Shown piece by piece: positions 51,518 to 59,972 of a DNA stretch of 64,000 bases (the first letter of the stretch is position 1; the number at the start of each line of letters is the position of its first letter). Made by a program: the position numbers and the translations under genes. The stretch comes from Thermohalobaculum sp039027855 (GTDB taxonomy: Bacteria > Pseudomonadota > Alphaproteobacteria > Rhodobacterales > Rhodobacteraceae), in assembly GCA_039027855.1 (NCBI GenBank), contig JBCCJI010000009.1, forward strand, positions 62,001-126,000, in the 5' to 3' direction. The notes under the pieces were generated by a model. It saw nothing but the letters and a program-made list of their open reading frames with translations. It was not told where the DNA came from and did no database searches.

Positions 51518-52606
51518 TCAGTTTGCAGCCAAGTTGCCAACCTCGACGATGACCGAGGCGATGTCGCCGAGCGGCACATCCCGTTCGACCGCGCCCATCC
51601 GGCGGGCCGCACCTGGCATGCCGTAGACGACCGAGGTCGCCTCGTCCTGCCCGAAGCAACGGGCCCCGGCTTTGCGCATATCGAGCAGCCCTGCCGCGCC
51701 GTCCTCTCCCATGCCGGTCATGATGACACCCACAGCGTTGGCGCCGGCGTGGCGCGCGACCGAGCGGAACAGCACATCGACCGAGGGGCGATGACGGTTG
51801 ACCAGCGCCCCCTCTGACAGGCGCACCCGGTAGGTGGCGCCGCTGCGATTGAGCATCATATGCGCATGGCCCGGCGCGATGAGCGCGGTGCCGCGCAGCG
51901 CGCGGTCGCCGTCACTCGCCTCGCGCACATGCACCCGCGCGGTTCGATCGAGGCGCGCCGCCAGGGGCGCGGTGAACTGCGCCGGCATATGCTGCACGAT
52001 CAGGATCGGCGGAGCATCGGCAGGCAACCCCTCCAGCACCACTCTCAGCGCCTCGGTACCGCCGGTGGAGGCGCCGATGGCGATGACCTGGTCGGTGGTC
52101 TCCAGCATGGCGCCGTCGCCATGGGCATGGGTGGGACGTTTCGGGGGGCGGGTCTCCGGCAAGGATTCCTGGGCGTTTCGCCGGGCCATCACCGCCGAGA
52201 GATCGGCATGCGCTGCGCCCAACACGGCATCCTGCACCCGGATCGTGCTCTCTTCGAAGAACCGTTTCTGGGCAAGCTGTGGCTTGGTGATGATGTCCAC
52301 GGCCCCGGCCTCCAGCACCGCGTTCAGCGTGGCGCTACCATCGCCCACCAGCGATGAGCAGACCACCACCGGGATCGGCCGCTGCGCCATGAGGCGGCGC
52401 AGGAAGGTGACGCCGTCCATGCGCGGCATCTCGATGTCGAGAGTGATCACATCGGGCAGTTCGCGGCGGATCAGCTCTGCCGCCTGCAGCGGATCGCCCG
52501 CCGTTCCCATCACCGAAAGCCTCGGATGCGCCTCGATAATGCCGCGCAACGACTCGCGCACCAACGCGCTGTCGTCGATGATCAGGACCCGGTAGGGGCG
52601 CGCCAT
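51518..52606 (-). CDS. cheB: Protein-glutamate methylesterase CheB
   Basis: A 362-residue CheB. The receiver domain has IIDDSALVRES and the phosphoacceptor in ITLDIEMPRMDGVTF. The C-terminal methylesterase has the catalytic Ser in IGASTGGTEAL, His in LIVQHMPAQF, and Asp in MTGMGEDGA. It removes methyl groups from receptor glutamates. The ATG lies one base after the cheR TGA (TGACATG), so it is coupled. Last gene of the chemosensory operon. Confidence 0.95.
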   Translation of the reverse strand: MARPYRVLIIDDSALVRESLRGIIEAHPRLSVMGTAGDPLQAAELIRRELPDVITLDIEMPRMDGVTFLRRLMAQRPIPVVVCSSLVGDGSATLNAVLEAGAVDIITKPQLAQKRFFEESTIRVQDAVLGAAHADLSAVMARRNAQESLPETRPPKRPTHAHGDGAMLETTDQVIAIGASTGGTEALRVVLEGLPADAPPILIVQHMPAQFTAPLAARLDRTARVHVREASDGDRALRGTALIAPGHAHMMLNRSGATYRVRLSEGALVNRHRPSVDVLFRSVARHAGANAVGVIMTGMGEDGAAGLLDMRKAGARCFGQDEATSVVYGMPGAARRMGAVERDVPLGDIASVIVEVGNLAAN

Positions 52607-52607
52607 G

Positions 52608-53693
52608 TCAATCAACCTTGATGAAAATCGACGGTCTCACCGAGATGAGACTGGGGTGGCGAACGGCGCCGGCCTCGGCATGGCCGACCAGCAGGTAGCC
52701 CGAGGGTCTCAGCCGGCTGACGACGGCTGCGATGACGCGGCTTCGTGTCTCCGGAGAGAAATAGATCAGCACGTTGCGCAGGAAGGCGATATCGACACCG
52801 GAAAAGACACTGTTCTCGACACCGGCATGGCTACTGGGGGCTGCTTCGATCAGATTGATCGGCTGCCACCGACTGCGCGCTCGCAGTTCAGGCACAATAC
52901 GAGCCCGGCCGTCGCCGGTGCGCGCGCGCATGAGGTATCGCCGGGCCATGGCGTCCTCGACCCCGGCAACGTCGCTCGCCGAGTAGATGCCCCGGCACGC
53001 GTGATCCAGCACCTCGGTCGAGATATCGGTGCCGACCAACGTGAAGGGCAGGTCTTCGGCCCGCCGTACCCTTAAAGTGTGGTCGACAGTCATTAAGGCC
53101 GAGTAGCCCTCCTGCCCGGTTGAGCAGGCGGCGGACCAGACCGTCAGCGGCGCCCGCCGCCCGGCACCCGCTTCGACCAGCGTCGGGATCCCCTCGTCCC
53201 GCAGCCAGTCGAACTGCGCCTTTTCGCGGAAGAAACTCGTCGTGTTCGTCGTGAGCGCTTCGACACAGAACGCCTGCTCCGCGCGGTCACGGCTCAGCAG
53301 CGCGGCATAGGCGGTGAAATCCAGCAGATCCAGCGCGCCGAGGCGGCTGGCGAGACGAGCACGCAGGAAGGCGCCGCGGTCACCCTCGATCTCGACGCCG
53401 GCAACGCGGCGCATCAGGCTGCAGATCGCCTGGCGTGATGCCGCGTCGGGCAGGGGCGGCAGGCCGGGTGCCCGGATGCCTGTGCCACCCCGCGGGCCAA
53501 CCAGGGGGCCACCCTGAGTGCCACCGATGGCGCGGGCCGTCACGCCACCACCGTCGCCACCCATCGCAGCACCTATCATGCCGGCATTGAGCGGCGGTTG
53601 GGCTGTCACTGGCGTCACTGCATCCCCGGCGCGGGGCATGTCAGCGCTTTGCGCATACCGCGCGCCTTGTGCGAGGGCGGGCCGGCTAGCCAT
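52608..53693 (-). CDS. cheR: Chemotaxis protein methyltransferase CheR
   Basis: A 361-residue CheR that methylates receptor glutamates with SAM. The first 80 or so residues are an unusual Gly/Ala-rich low-complexity extension. The N-domain follows (AICSLMRRVAGVEI; TTNTTSFFREKAQFDWL), then the SAM domain (VWSAACSTGQEGYSALM, VGTDISTEVLDHA, DIAFLRNVLIYFSPETR). No C-terminal TPR. Overlaps the upstream cheW by 8 bp. Confidence 0.94.
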   Translation of the reverse strand: MASRPALAQGARYAQSADMPRAGDAVTPVTAQPPLNAGMIGAAMGGDGGGVTARAIGGTQGGPLVGPRGGTGIRAPGLPPLPDAASRQAICSLMRRVAGVEIEGDRGAFLRARLASRLGALDLLDFTAYAALLSRDRAEQAFCVEALTTNTTSFFREKAQFDWLRDEGIPTLVEAGAGRRAPLTVWSAACSTGQEGYSALMTVDHTLRVRRAEDLPFTLVGTDISTEVLDHACRGIYSASDVAGVEDAMARRYLMRARTGDGRARIVPELRARSRWQPINLIEAAPSSHAGVENSVFSGVDIAFLRNVLIYFSPETRSRVIAAVVSRLRPSGYLLVGHAEAGAVRHPSLISVRPSIFIKVD

Positions 53694-54396
53694 GTGGGCC
53701 CGCTACACTGGCGCCAAGCGCGGCGTGGTGGTCGATCAGCAGGGCAAGCCGACCCTCATGCCGGAGGACGCCGGTCACTGCCGCCCCTTGGGCGGCATCG
53801 CGTGGCCGAGGGTTTGCGCTCGCTTCTACCGCCGTGTCAGCCCGATGCGGGACCACCGCGCGCAACCGCGGCACGGCTTCAACGGTCGAGGCAGGGACCC
53901 TCCAAACATCGCTGACCTCTTCGCAGGGGATGCCGATGTGGCGCAGCTCGTCAGACCCGCCCGCCCCGTCCTCGCCGCCCGGACCAGTGGCACTGACGAT
54001 ATCGAGGACGATGATACGCTTCTCCGCGTCTCGGGAGGGGTTGGGCGCGTCCTGCTTTCCGGTCGCCGCCTCGGCCGGCCTGATGCTGCCCGGTGCGCTC
54101 TCGGCCACGGGACTGCCGGCCAGGCCAAGGCGCGTGGCGAGGTCGACGATGGGGATCGTCTTGCCGCGCAGGTCGATCATGCCGATGGCGCCGCCGCTCT
54201 CGGCGGGGAGCGGGATCGGGTCGCGATACTCAAGGATCTCGCGCACAGCGCTGACAGGCACCGCGAAGTCCTGTCCCGCGAGAACGAAGGCGAGGACGGT
54301 CAGGCTCTCGTCCTTGTCGCCCGGCCCCGTACCGCCACCGCCCGAGCGGTGATGCGACGCCTCGGCCGGCATCTGGGAGGCCAGATCAGCTTGCAT
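53686..54396 (-). CDS. CheW-like coupling protein (second in operon)
   Basis: A 236-residue CheW-fold coupling protein joining CheA to receptors. A disordered N-terminus (about 30 residues) precedes LAFVLAGQDFAVPVSAVREI. IGMIDLRGKTIPIVDLATRL is the classic loop. A long acidic/Ser insert separates the two halves, and the end VTGVLRHEGRLALLIDH completes the domain. The ATG lies inside the last codons of the mcp gene (11-bp overlap). Longer than the usual 160 residues because of the insert. Confidence 0.88.
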   Translation of the reverse strand: MQADLASQMPAEASHHRSGGGGTGPGDKDESLTVLAFVLAGQDFAVPVSAVREILEYRDPIPLPAESGGAIGMIDLRGKTIPIVDLATRLGLAGSPVAESAPGSIRPAEAATGKQDAPNPSRDAEKRIIVLDIVSATGPGGEDGAGGSDELRHIGIPCEEVSDVWRVPASTVEAVPRLRAVVPHRADTAVEASANPRPRDAAQGAAVTGVLRHEGRLALLIDHHAALGASVAGPHG

Positions 54397-56692
54397 AGCG
54401 TTCGAACTCCGCATCGAGCGCGTCTTCATCCGAGAGATCGAGGGCAATGCCGGGTTTGCGACCCTCAGGCGCCGCCTGTCCGGTGGCGGTGCTCACCGGC
54501 AGGGTTTCTCCCATGGTGACCGGCAACATGGTGGCACCAGCACCCGTTGCCACACTGTTTGCCGCGCTCGATGTCTCTCCGGCAGAGGCGGGATCTGGTC
54601 TTGCCGCCATGGCCTCGGCCGCCTCCGCCGACCCAGCCAGCACCTCGGTCGAGGCCTGCGCATCGCGGCGTGGGTTTTTCCCGATGCCGCTGAAATAGCT
54701 GATCGTCTGGTTCAGCGCCTGCGCTTCGTTGGAAAGCTCCGCGCTCGTCGCCGCCGATTGCTCGGCCGCGGCCGCGTTCTGCTGGATGACCGAATCGAGG
54801 TCCCGGATCGCGGCGTTGATCTGCTGTGCGCCGATGTCCTGCTCGCGCGTGGCGGCGGAGATCTCCTGCACGAGATCTGAGGTGCGGCGGATGTTCGGCA
54901 TGAGCGCATCGAGCATCCGACCGGCTTCCGCCGAGACGGCGACGGTATCGCTCGAGAGGGTCGAGATCTCGGAGGCCGCCTGCTGGCTCCGCTCGGAGAG
55001 CTTGCGGACTTCCGAGGCGACCACGGCAAAACCGCGGCCATGGGAGCCGGCGCGCGCCGCCTCGACCGCGGCGTTCAGCGCGAGCAGATCGGTCTGCCGC
55101 GCGATCTCTTGGATAATCGTGATGCGATCGGCGATCTTTTTCATCGCGTCGACGGCATTGCGCACCGCCTTGCCCGAATTCTCGGCATCGGTGGCCGCCT
55201 GCGAGGCGATCCGCTCGGTCTGACTGGCGTTCTCGGCGGTCTGCCGGATGGTCGAGGTCATCTCTTCCACCGCGGCCGAGGCTTCTTGAGCCGCCGCCGC
55301 CTGCGAGGAGGCGCCGCTCGATAACTGCTCGGCGGTGGCGCTCATCTCGCCCGCGCCCGCAGCGACGCGCCCGGCGCTTTGCCCCGCACTGCCGATCACG
55401 CTACCGAGACGCGCCACCATGGCGGAGAGCGCATGGCCGAGACGGTCCTGATCCGATCGCGGCGCAACCTTGACGCCGAGATCGCCCCTGGCCAGCGCCT
55501 CGGCCGCCGCCGACATGGCGCCAAGATCCTGGCGCAGGCGCTCCAGCGCCGCGGTCAACCGGCCGATCTCATCCCTTCGGTGCGCGATATTGTCCTTTGC
55601 GAGATTGCCCCGGGCGACGGCTTCGATCACCGCTTCGGCCCGGGCGAGCCCCTGGCCGAGGCTGCGAGAGAGCAGTACGGCGGCGGTCACGGCGACGAGG
55701 ACGGCGACAATTCCGACCGCGATGATCGTCAGTTCCGAGCGGGCATAGACCGCCCCGGCACTGGCGATGCTCGCGCTTAGCCCAGCCTTGGCATCGCCCG
55801 ATACCCGTTCCGCGAGTTCGAGGGCACGGTTGTAGACGGGCAGAACTTCGGCATTGAGCACCCGGACGCTCTCGAAGTCGACATTCGAACGCTTCAGCGC
55901 CATCACCTCAGTGACGATCGGCTTCCATGTCGCCCACTCGTCCATCAAGGCCGGGATCTCCTGTCCGATCACACCGGCCTGAGCGGTCTCGGCACGGGCA
56001 AGCTCGGTATAGAGTGCATCCATTTCGGTCTGCATCTGCGCCACGATCTCACGACGGGCTGGAAGGCCTTCCGCGAGGAGCAGATCCTTCTCGAGCCGGC
56101 GCATGGCCCGCAGATTGTCGAGGCCCGTGTCGATGGCGTCTTCCTGGGTGACCAGACGCGGGTCGGGCGGGCCGGCGCTTTCCATCTCGATCCGCGTCTC
56201 ATCCAGCACGCGGTTCATCCGCGCCAGCAGTGCGGTGAAGGCCGTCTCGCCCTCGCCGCTGCTCAGCTCCTGGGCACGCCAGCTTGGTTTTTCACGCGAG
56301 ACCTCGAAAAACGTCGACTCAGCGGCCTTCAGCTGGCCGACGCTCGCCCGGAGCTCGCGCGCGGCATCCTGCGTCGCCGCTGTTGCACCCTCCAAAAGCG
56401 CGTCGCTAGCCACCTCGGCGCTGGCGAGAGCCTGCAGCGCTGACGGCCGTGCGGCTTCCACCTCGCTCGGTTTGTTGAGCCGCCGATAGGCGCGCAGATT
56501 GCCATATGCGTCCTTCAGTTCGCTCGTGAGCAGCAGGGCGTTCTCCTGCTGCTTGGCCCTGACCTCGGTTGCCTCGATCAGGGCCGCGTTCAGGCGTCGG
56601 TTGCCATCGAGCCCGGCGAAACCGGACGCCAGCAGCAGCACCACGAGCAGGGCGAAGGTCACGATCAGCTTCGATTTCAGCGTCAGGAGCAT
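54386..56692 (-). CDS. Methyl-accepting chemotaxis protein
   Basis: A 768-residue transmembrane receptor. TM1 is KLIVTFALLVVLLLASGFAG, followed by a long helical periplasmic domain to TM2 (IIAVGIVAVLVAVTAAVLL, about residue 340). HAMP segments and a signalling domain come next, with the tip region QIAR-type EIARQTDLLALNAAVEAARA and GRGFAVVASEVRKLSERS. The C-terminal 90 residues are a flexible tail without a recognisable CheR-docking pentapeptide. GGAGGG precedes the ATG. Between two cheW genes in the operon. Confidence 0.94.
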   Translation of the reverse strand: MLLTLKSKLIVTFALLVVLLLASGFAGLDGNRRLNAALIEATEVRAKQQENALLLTSELKDAYGNLRAYRRLNKPSEVEAARPSALQALASAEVASDALLEGATAATQDAARELRASVGQLKAAESTFFEVSREKPSWRAQELSSGEGETAFTALLARMNRVLDETRIEMESAGPPDPRLVTQEDAIDTGLDNLRAMRRLEKDLLLAEGLPARREIVAQMQTEMDALYTELARAETAQAGVIGQEIPALMDEWATWKPIVTEVMALKRSNVDFESVRVLNAEVLPVYNRALELAERVSGDAKAGLSASIASAGAVYARSELTIIAVGIVAVLVAVTAAVLLSRSLGQGLARAEAVIEAVARGNLAKDNIAHRRDEIGRLTAALERLRQDLGAMSAAAEALARGDLGVKVAPRSDQDRLGHALSAMVARLGSVIGSAGQSAGRVAAGAGEMSATAEQLSSGASSQAAAAQEASAAVEEMTSTIRQTAENASQTERIASQAATDAENSGKAVRNAVDAMKKIADRITIIQEIARQTDLLALNAAVEAARAGSHGRGFAVVASEVRKLSERSQQAASEISTLSSDTVAVSAEAGRMLDALMPNIRRTSDLVQEISAATREQDIGAQQINAAIRDLDSVIQQNAAAAEQSAATSAELSNEAQALNQTISYFSGIGKNPRRDAQASTEVLAGSAEAAEAMAARPDPASAGETSSAANSVATGAGATMLPVTMGETLPVSTATGQAAPEGRKPGIALDLSDEDALDAEFERYAS

Positions 56693-56726
56693 GATGCACC
56701 CTCCATGCGGGGCTTTCCGGGGGCTT

Positions 56727-57266
56727 TCAGAGACTGTCAGGGCGCCGGCAGGCGGCCGACGGGTCGAAAAGCGTGTTGGGCTGGACAAGGAAAAGCGGCT
56801 CACCGTCGTTGCGGATCACGCCCTCGACGTACTGTCGCGGCAGGCCGAGGCCGAGCGTTGGCACTGCCTCTACTGCCTCGGCCGGGAGCTCGATGATCCG
56901 GTCGACATCATCCGCCTCAACCGCGATGCGCAGGCTCTCTCCCTCGATGGTGAGGGCGAGGACGAGGAGTTTACCGGGCTCTTCGCGGCTGGGCGGCAGG
57001 CCGAGGCGGTGGCGCAGATCGATCACCGGCACCACGCTGCCGCGGACATTCGTGAGCGCCGGCGCCATGGGATCGGCATGGGGCATGCGCGTCGTCGGCA
57101 GGCGGGAGAGGACTTCCGAGACATGGACGACGTCGATTGCCATGTGCTCGGCACCGATCATGAAGGTGAGCAGCAGTCGGCGTGCGTCGTGATCCGTCCC
57201 TGCATCCGCCCCTGCCGCCACCGGTGGCTGCTTTTCCGTCGCCGCCATGCTTTGCACTGCGCTCAT
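56727..57266 (-). CDS. cheW: CheW coupling protein (first in operon)
   Basis: A 179-residue CheW. About 28 disordered residues precede RRLLLTFMIGAEHMAIDVVH. NVRGSVVPVIDLRHRLGLP is the signature, and the domain closes with VEGVIRNDGEPLFLVQ. The ATG overlaps the cheA stop (ATGA), with GGAG upstream inside cheA. The short C-terminal tail ends just before mcp. Confidence 0.92.
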   Translation of the reverse strand: MSAVQSMAATEKQPPVAAGADAGTDHDARRLLLTFMIGAEHMAIDVVHVSEVLSRLPTTRMPHADPMAPALTNVRGSVVPVIDLRHRLGLPPSREEPGKLLVLALTIEGESLRIAVEADDVDRIIELPAEAVEAVPTLGLGLPRQYVEGVIRNDGEPLFLVQPNTLFDPSAACRRPDSL

Positions 57267-59452
57267 GCCGCGATCTCCGTCCCGGCGGCGGCCTTCACCA
57301 AGGCGGCCGGGTCCAGGATGATCGCCACTGCGCCATCGCCGAGGATGGTGCAGCCCGCCATGCCGGGGATCTGGTTGTGGAAGGCGCTGAGCGGTTTGAT
57401 GACCGTCTGGTGCTGGCCCAGGATCTCGTCGATCACGAGGCCGGTGCGACCGGTATCGAGACGCACGACGATCACGCGCCGCTTGGCGCGCGCCTCCGCT
57501 GCCGCCTTCGCCGCCGTGGCGGTATCGGTCGGCCCCGCCGCGCCATCGCCGTCGCTGTCGCCATCGCCCTCGGTGCCGGTCGGTCCTGCGGGGGCGAGCG
57601 GCGGGGCGAAATGGCTGGAGAGGTCGAGATAAGGAACCAGTTGATCGCGGATCGTGGTCAGCGATCGGTCGCGCCCGTGATGGCCGCTTGAGCTTGGCAG
57701 TTCGACGCATTCCTCCACATAGGTCAGCGGCAGCACATAGCTGTTCTCGCCGACCCTGACGAGCAACCCTTCGATGATAGCCAGCGTCAGCGGCAGGCGG
57801 AGCGTCACGACGCAGCCGCGCCCGGTCTCCGAGCGGATCTCGACCGTGCCGCGCAGATCCTCGATCACCCGGCGCACCGCGTCCATGCCGACGCCGCGTC
57901 CGGACAGGGCCGACACCGTCTCGGCTGTGGAGAAACCGGCAGCAAAGATCAGCTGATGGATCGCACTGTCAGGCAGGTCGGCATCGGCCTCGATCATACC
58001 CCGTTCGATAGCGCGCCGGCGGATCGCCGCCGTGTCGAGGCCGCCACCGTCATCCTCGATCGACACCAGCACGTCGCCACCCGACTGGCGCGCGGACAGT
58101 GTGATCGTCGCCTCGGCCGGTTTGCCCGCGGCGAGGCGGCGCGCGCTGTCCTCAATGCCGTGGTCGATGGCGTTGCGCACCAGATGGACCAGCGGCTCGC
58201 CGAGGCTGTCGAGCACGTTCTTGTCCACCTCGGTCTCTCCGCCGACGGTGACGAGGGTGACCGGCTTGCCGAGCTCGCGCGAGAGGTCGCGGACGACGCG
58301 GCGAAAACGCCCGAAGGCCTGGCCGATGGGCAGCATGCGGATCGACAGCGTCGTGTCGCGCAGGCCCGTCACCAGCCGCTCGATCTCCTCGCTGACGCTG
58401 TTCAGCATCGGATCCGACATGTCGCGCGCGACGCGGCGCAGGCGCGCCTGTCCGATGACAAGCTCGCCCAGTTGGTCCATCAGCTCGTCAAGCTTGGACG
58501 CCGGCACACGGATCGTCTCGGCGGCCCTGGCGGCAGGCGGCGCATCCGCGCGCGCCCCTGGACCCTGATCCACGCTTGGACCCCGCCCCTGGTCCCGGGC
58601 GCGGGCGCCGCCCGCGGAGGGGGAGGGGGCGGCACCGCTCCGCTCAGTCTCGGCGGTGTCCGCATCGCCTAAACTGGCCAACTCCTTGGAGTTTGAGATG
58701 CCGGTCGGCGTCGTCTCTTCGGCTTCGGTGATCTCCAGATCCCCGTCGTCTACGAAGATGAACACCGTCTCGATCGCCTCGTGCGACGCCTCGGTGATCA
58801 GCGTCATGCGCCACCAGAGATAGCAGGCCGTGGCGTCGAGCATCTCGAGCTGGGGCACGTCGTCTGCGTGGCAGGCGATCTCTAGCGCGCCGAGCCCCGC
58901 CAGTTCCTCGAACAGCAGATCGGGGCGGAAACCGTTGCGCAACGCCTCCGGCGCCGGGCGGAAATCGATGGTCACTGCTCGACAGCGCGCTGGTGTCGGG
59001 GCCGCATCCGTACCGCCGACCGCGGTCTGCGTGGCGTCGGCGTCCCCGGCGAGATCACGCTGCGCGCTGTCGGGTCCCGCAACCGCCGCCAGCCGCGCGA
59101 GCAGCGCATTGCCGGCGGATGTCAGGGGCTCACCGACCTCGGCATCGGGCCCGAGGGCCAACAACGCGGCCAGGTGGTCGCGGCTCGCCAGCGACACCGC
59201 CAGCAGTTCGGGGGTGATGGGCTGTGTCCCCGCGCGCACTGCCTCGAACGTCGTCTCGAAGTGGTGGACGAACCCGGCAAGCGCCGAGAAGCCGAACATG
59301 TCGCCCGACCCTTTGAGCGTGTGGAGCGCGCGGAACACCGCATCCACGAGCGGGCCCGGTGCGGCGGTGTCCTCAAGCTCGAGCAAACGCTCTTCGAGCG
59401 AGGTTAGCAGTTCCTCGGCCTCGGCGAGGAAGGCATTGGCGGCTGGCCCCAT
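57263..59452 (-). CDS. cheA: Chemotaxis histidine kinase CheA
   Basis: A 729-residue CheA. The P1 phosphotransfer His is in FRALHTLKGSGDMFGF (about residue 50). A linker with a second small domain is followed by the dimer domain (ASKLDELMDQLGELVIGQAR), then the kinase domain (PLVHLVRNAIDHGIED, SIEDDGGGLD, GRGVGMDAVRRVI). The C-terminal CheW-like domain is interrupted by a roughly 45-residue Asp/Gly/Ala-rich insert (GTEGDGDSDGDGAAGP...). The start at 59452 follows GGGGAA. Preceded by the STAS gene. Confidence 0.94.
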   Translation of the reverse strand: MGPAANAFLAEAEELLTSLEERLLELEDTAAPGPLVDAVFRALHTLKGSGDMFGFSALAGFVHHFETTFEAVRAGTQPITPELLAVSLASRDHLAALLALGPDAEVGEPLTSAGNALLARLAAVAGPDSAQRDLAGDADATQTAVGGTDAAPTPARCRAVTIDFRPAPEALRNGFRPDLLFEELAGLGALEIACHADDVPQLEMLDATACYLWWRMTLITEASHEAIETVFIFVDDGDLEITEAEETTPTGISNSKELASLGDADTAETERSGAAPSPSAGGARARDQGRGPSVDQGPGARADAPPAARAAETIRVPASKLDELMDQLGELVIGQARLRRVARDMSDPMLNSVSEEIERLVTGLRDTTLSIRMLPIGQAFGRFRRVVRDLSRELGKPVTLVTVGGETEVDKNVLDSLGEPLVHLVRNAIDHGIEDSARRLAAGKPAEATITLSARQSGGDVLVSIEDDGGGLDTAAIRRRAIERGMIEADADLPDSAIHQLIFAAGFSTAETVSALSGRGVGMDAVRRVIEDLRGTVEIRSETGRGCVVTLRLPLTLAIIEGLLVRVGENSYVLPLTYVEECVELPSSSGHHGRDRSLTTIRDQLVPYLDLSSHFAPPLAPAGPTGTEGDGDSDGDGAAGPTDTATAAKAAAEARAKRRVIVVRLDTGRTGLVIDEILGQHQTVIKPLSAFHNQIPGMAGCTILGDGAVAIILDPAALVKAAAGTEIAA

Positions 59453-59471
59453 GTTCTGTTCCCCGCTGCGT

Positions 59472-59843
59472 TCAGGATCGTGACGAGGCGAACGGCGCGG
59501 CGGTGCCGAGCCCGGACAGGGCAGCGTCGGCGCAGGGGCCGAGACGCAGGGCGCCGCCATGCTCCGACCGGGTCGCCGCGACCAGCAGTTGAAGCGCCGT
59601 CGGCGACGGCCCCTCCCGCTCCTCGTTACCGAGTTCGAGGACGGCATCCGCCCCGCGCTGTCCGAGCCATTCAAGCAGCGCCGAGGCGAGCGCCGACGCG
59701 TCGCGCGGCCCGGCATGGCACGGCAGCGCGAAGTCCGACGACGGCTGATCCGACGGCTCACGCGCAGGTGCCGCGTCTGGCGCCGCTGCCGCCTCGCGTT
59801 CCATCGTCGCCACCGTATCGGGCGCTTGCTGCGCTGGGCACAT
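59472..59843 (-). CDS. STAS-like small protein at the head of the che operon
   Basis: A 123-residue protein. After about 45 disordered residues, the part from FALPCHAGPRDASALASALL to ALSGLGTAAPF has the length and pattern of a STAS domain (strand, helix, LELGN strand, ALQLLVAATRSEHGG helix, LRLGPCADAA). STAS proteins are known in some chemosensory clusters as phosphate sinks or accessory proteins. The start at 59843 (GAGG upstream) is preferred; open frame to 59870. It lacks a clear phosphorylatable Ser motif. Confidence 0.6.
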   Translation of the reverse strand: MCPAQQAPDTVATMEREAAAAPDAAPAREPSDQPSSDFALPCHAGPRDASALASALLEWLGQRGADAVLELGNEEREGPSPTALQLLVAATRSEHGGALRLGPCADAALSGLGTAAPFASSRS

Positions 59844-59972
59844 GGGACCTCGCTCCATCGTTGCCGGCACCTATCGCCGGTCGTCATGGAGCGGACAGTC
59901 GCATCATCCTCTTATTCCGAGGTTCACGGGACCTTGCGCAATCCTTGATAGGGCAGCGCCGTTCGGCGGCTT

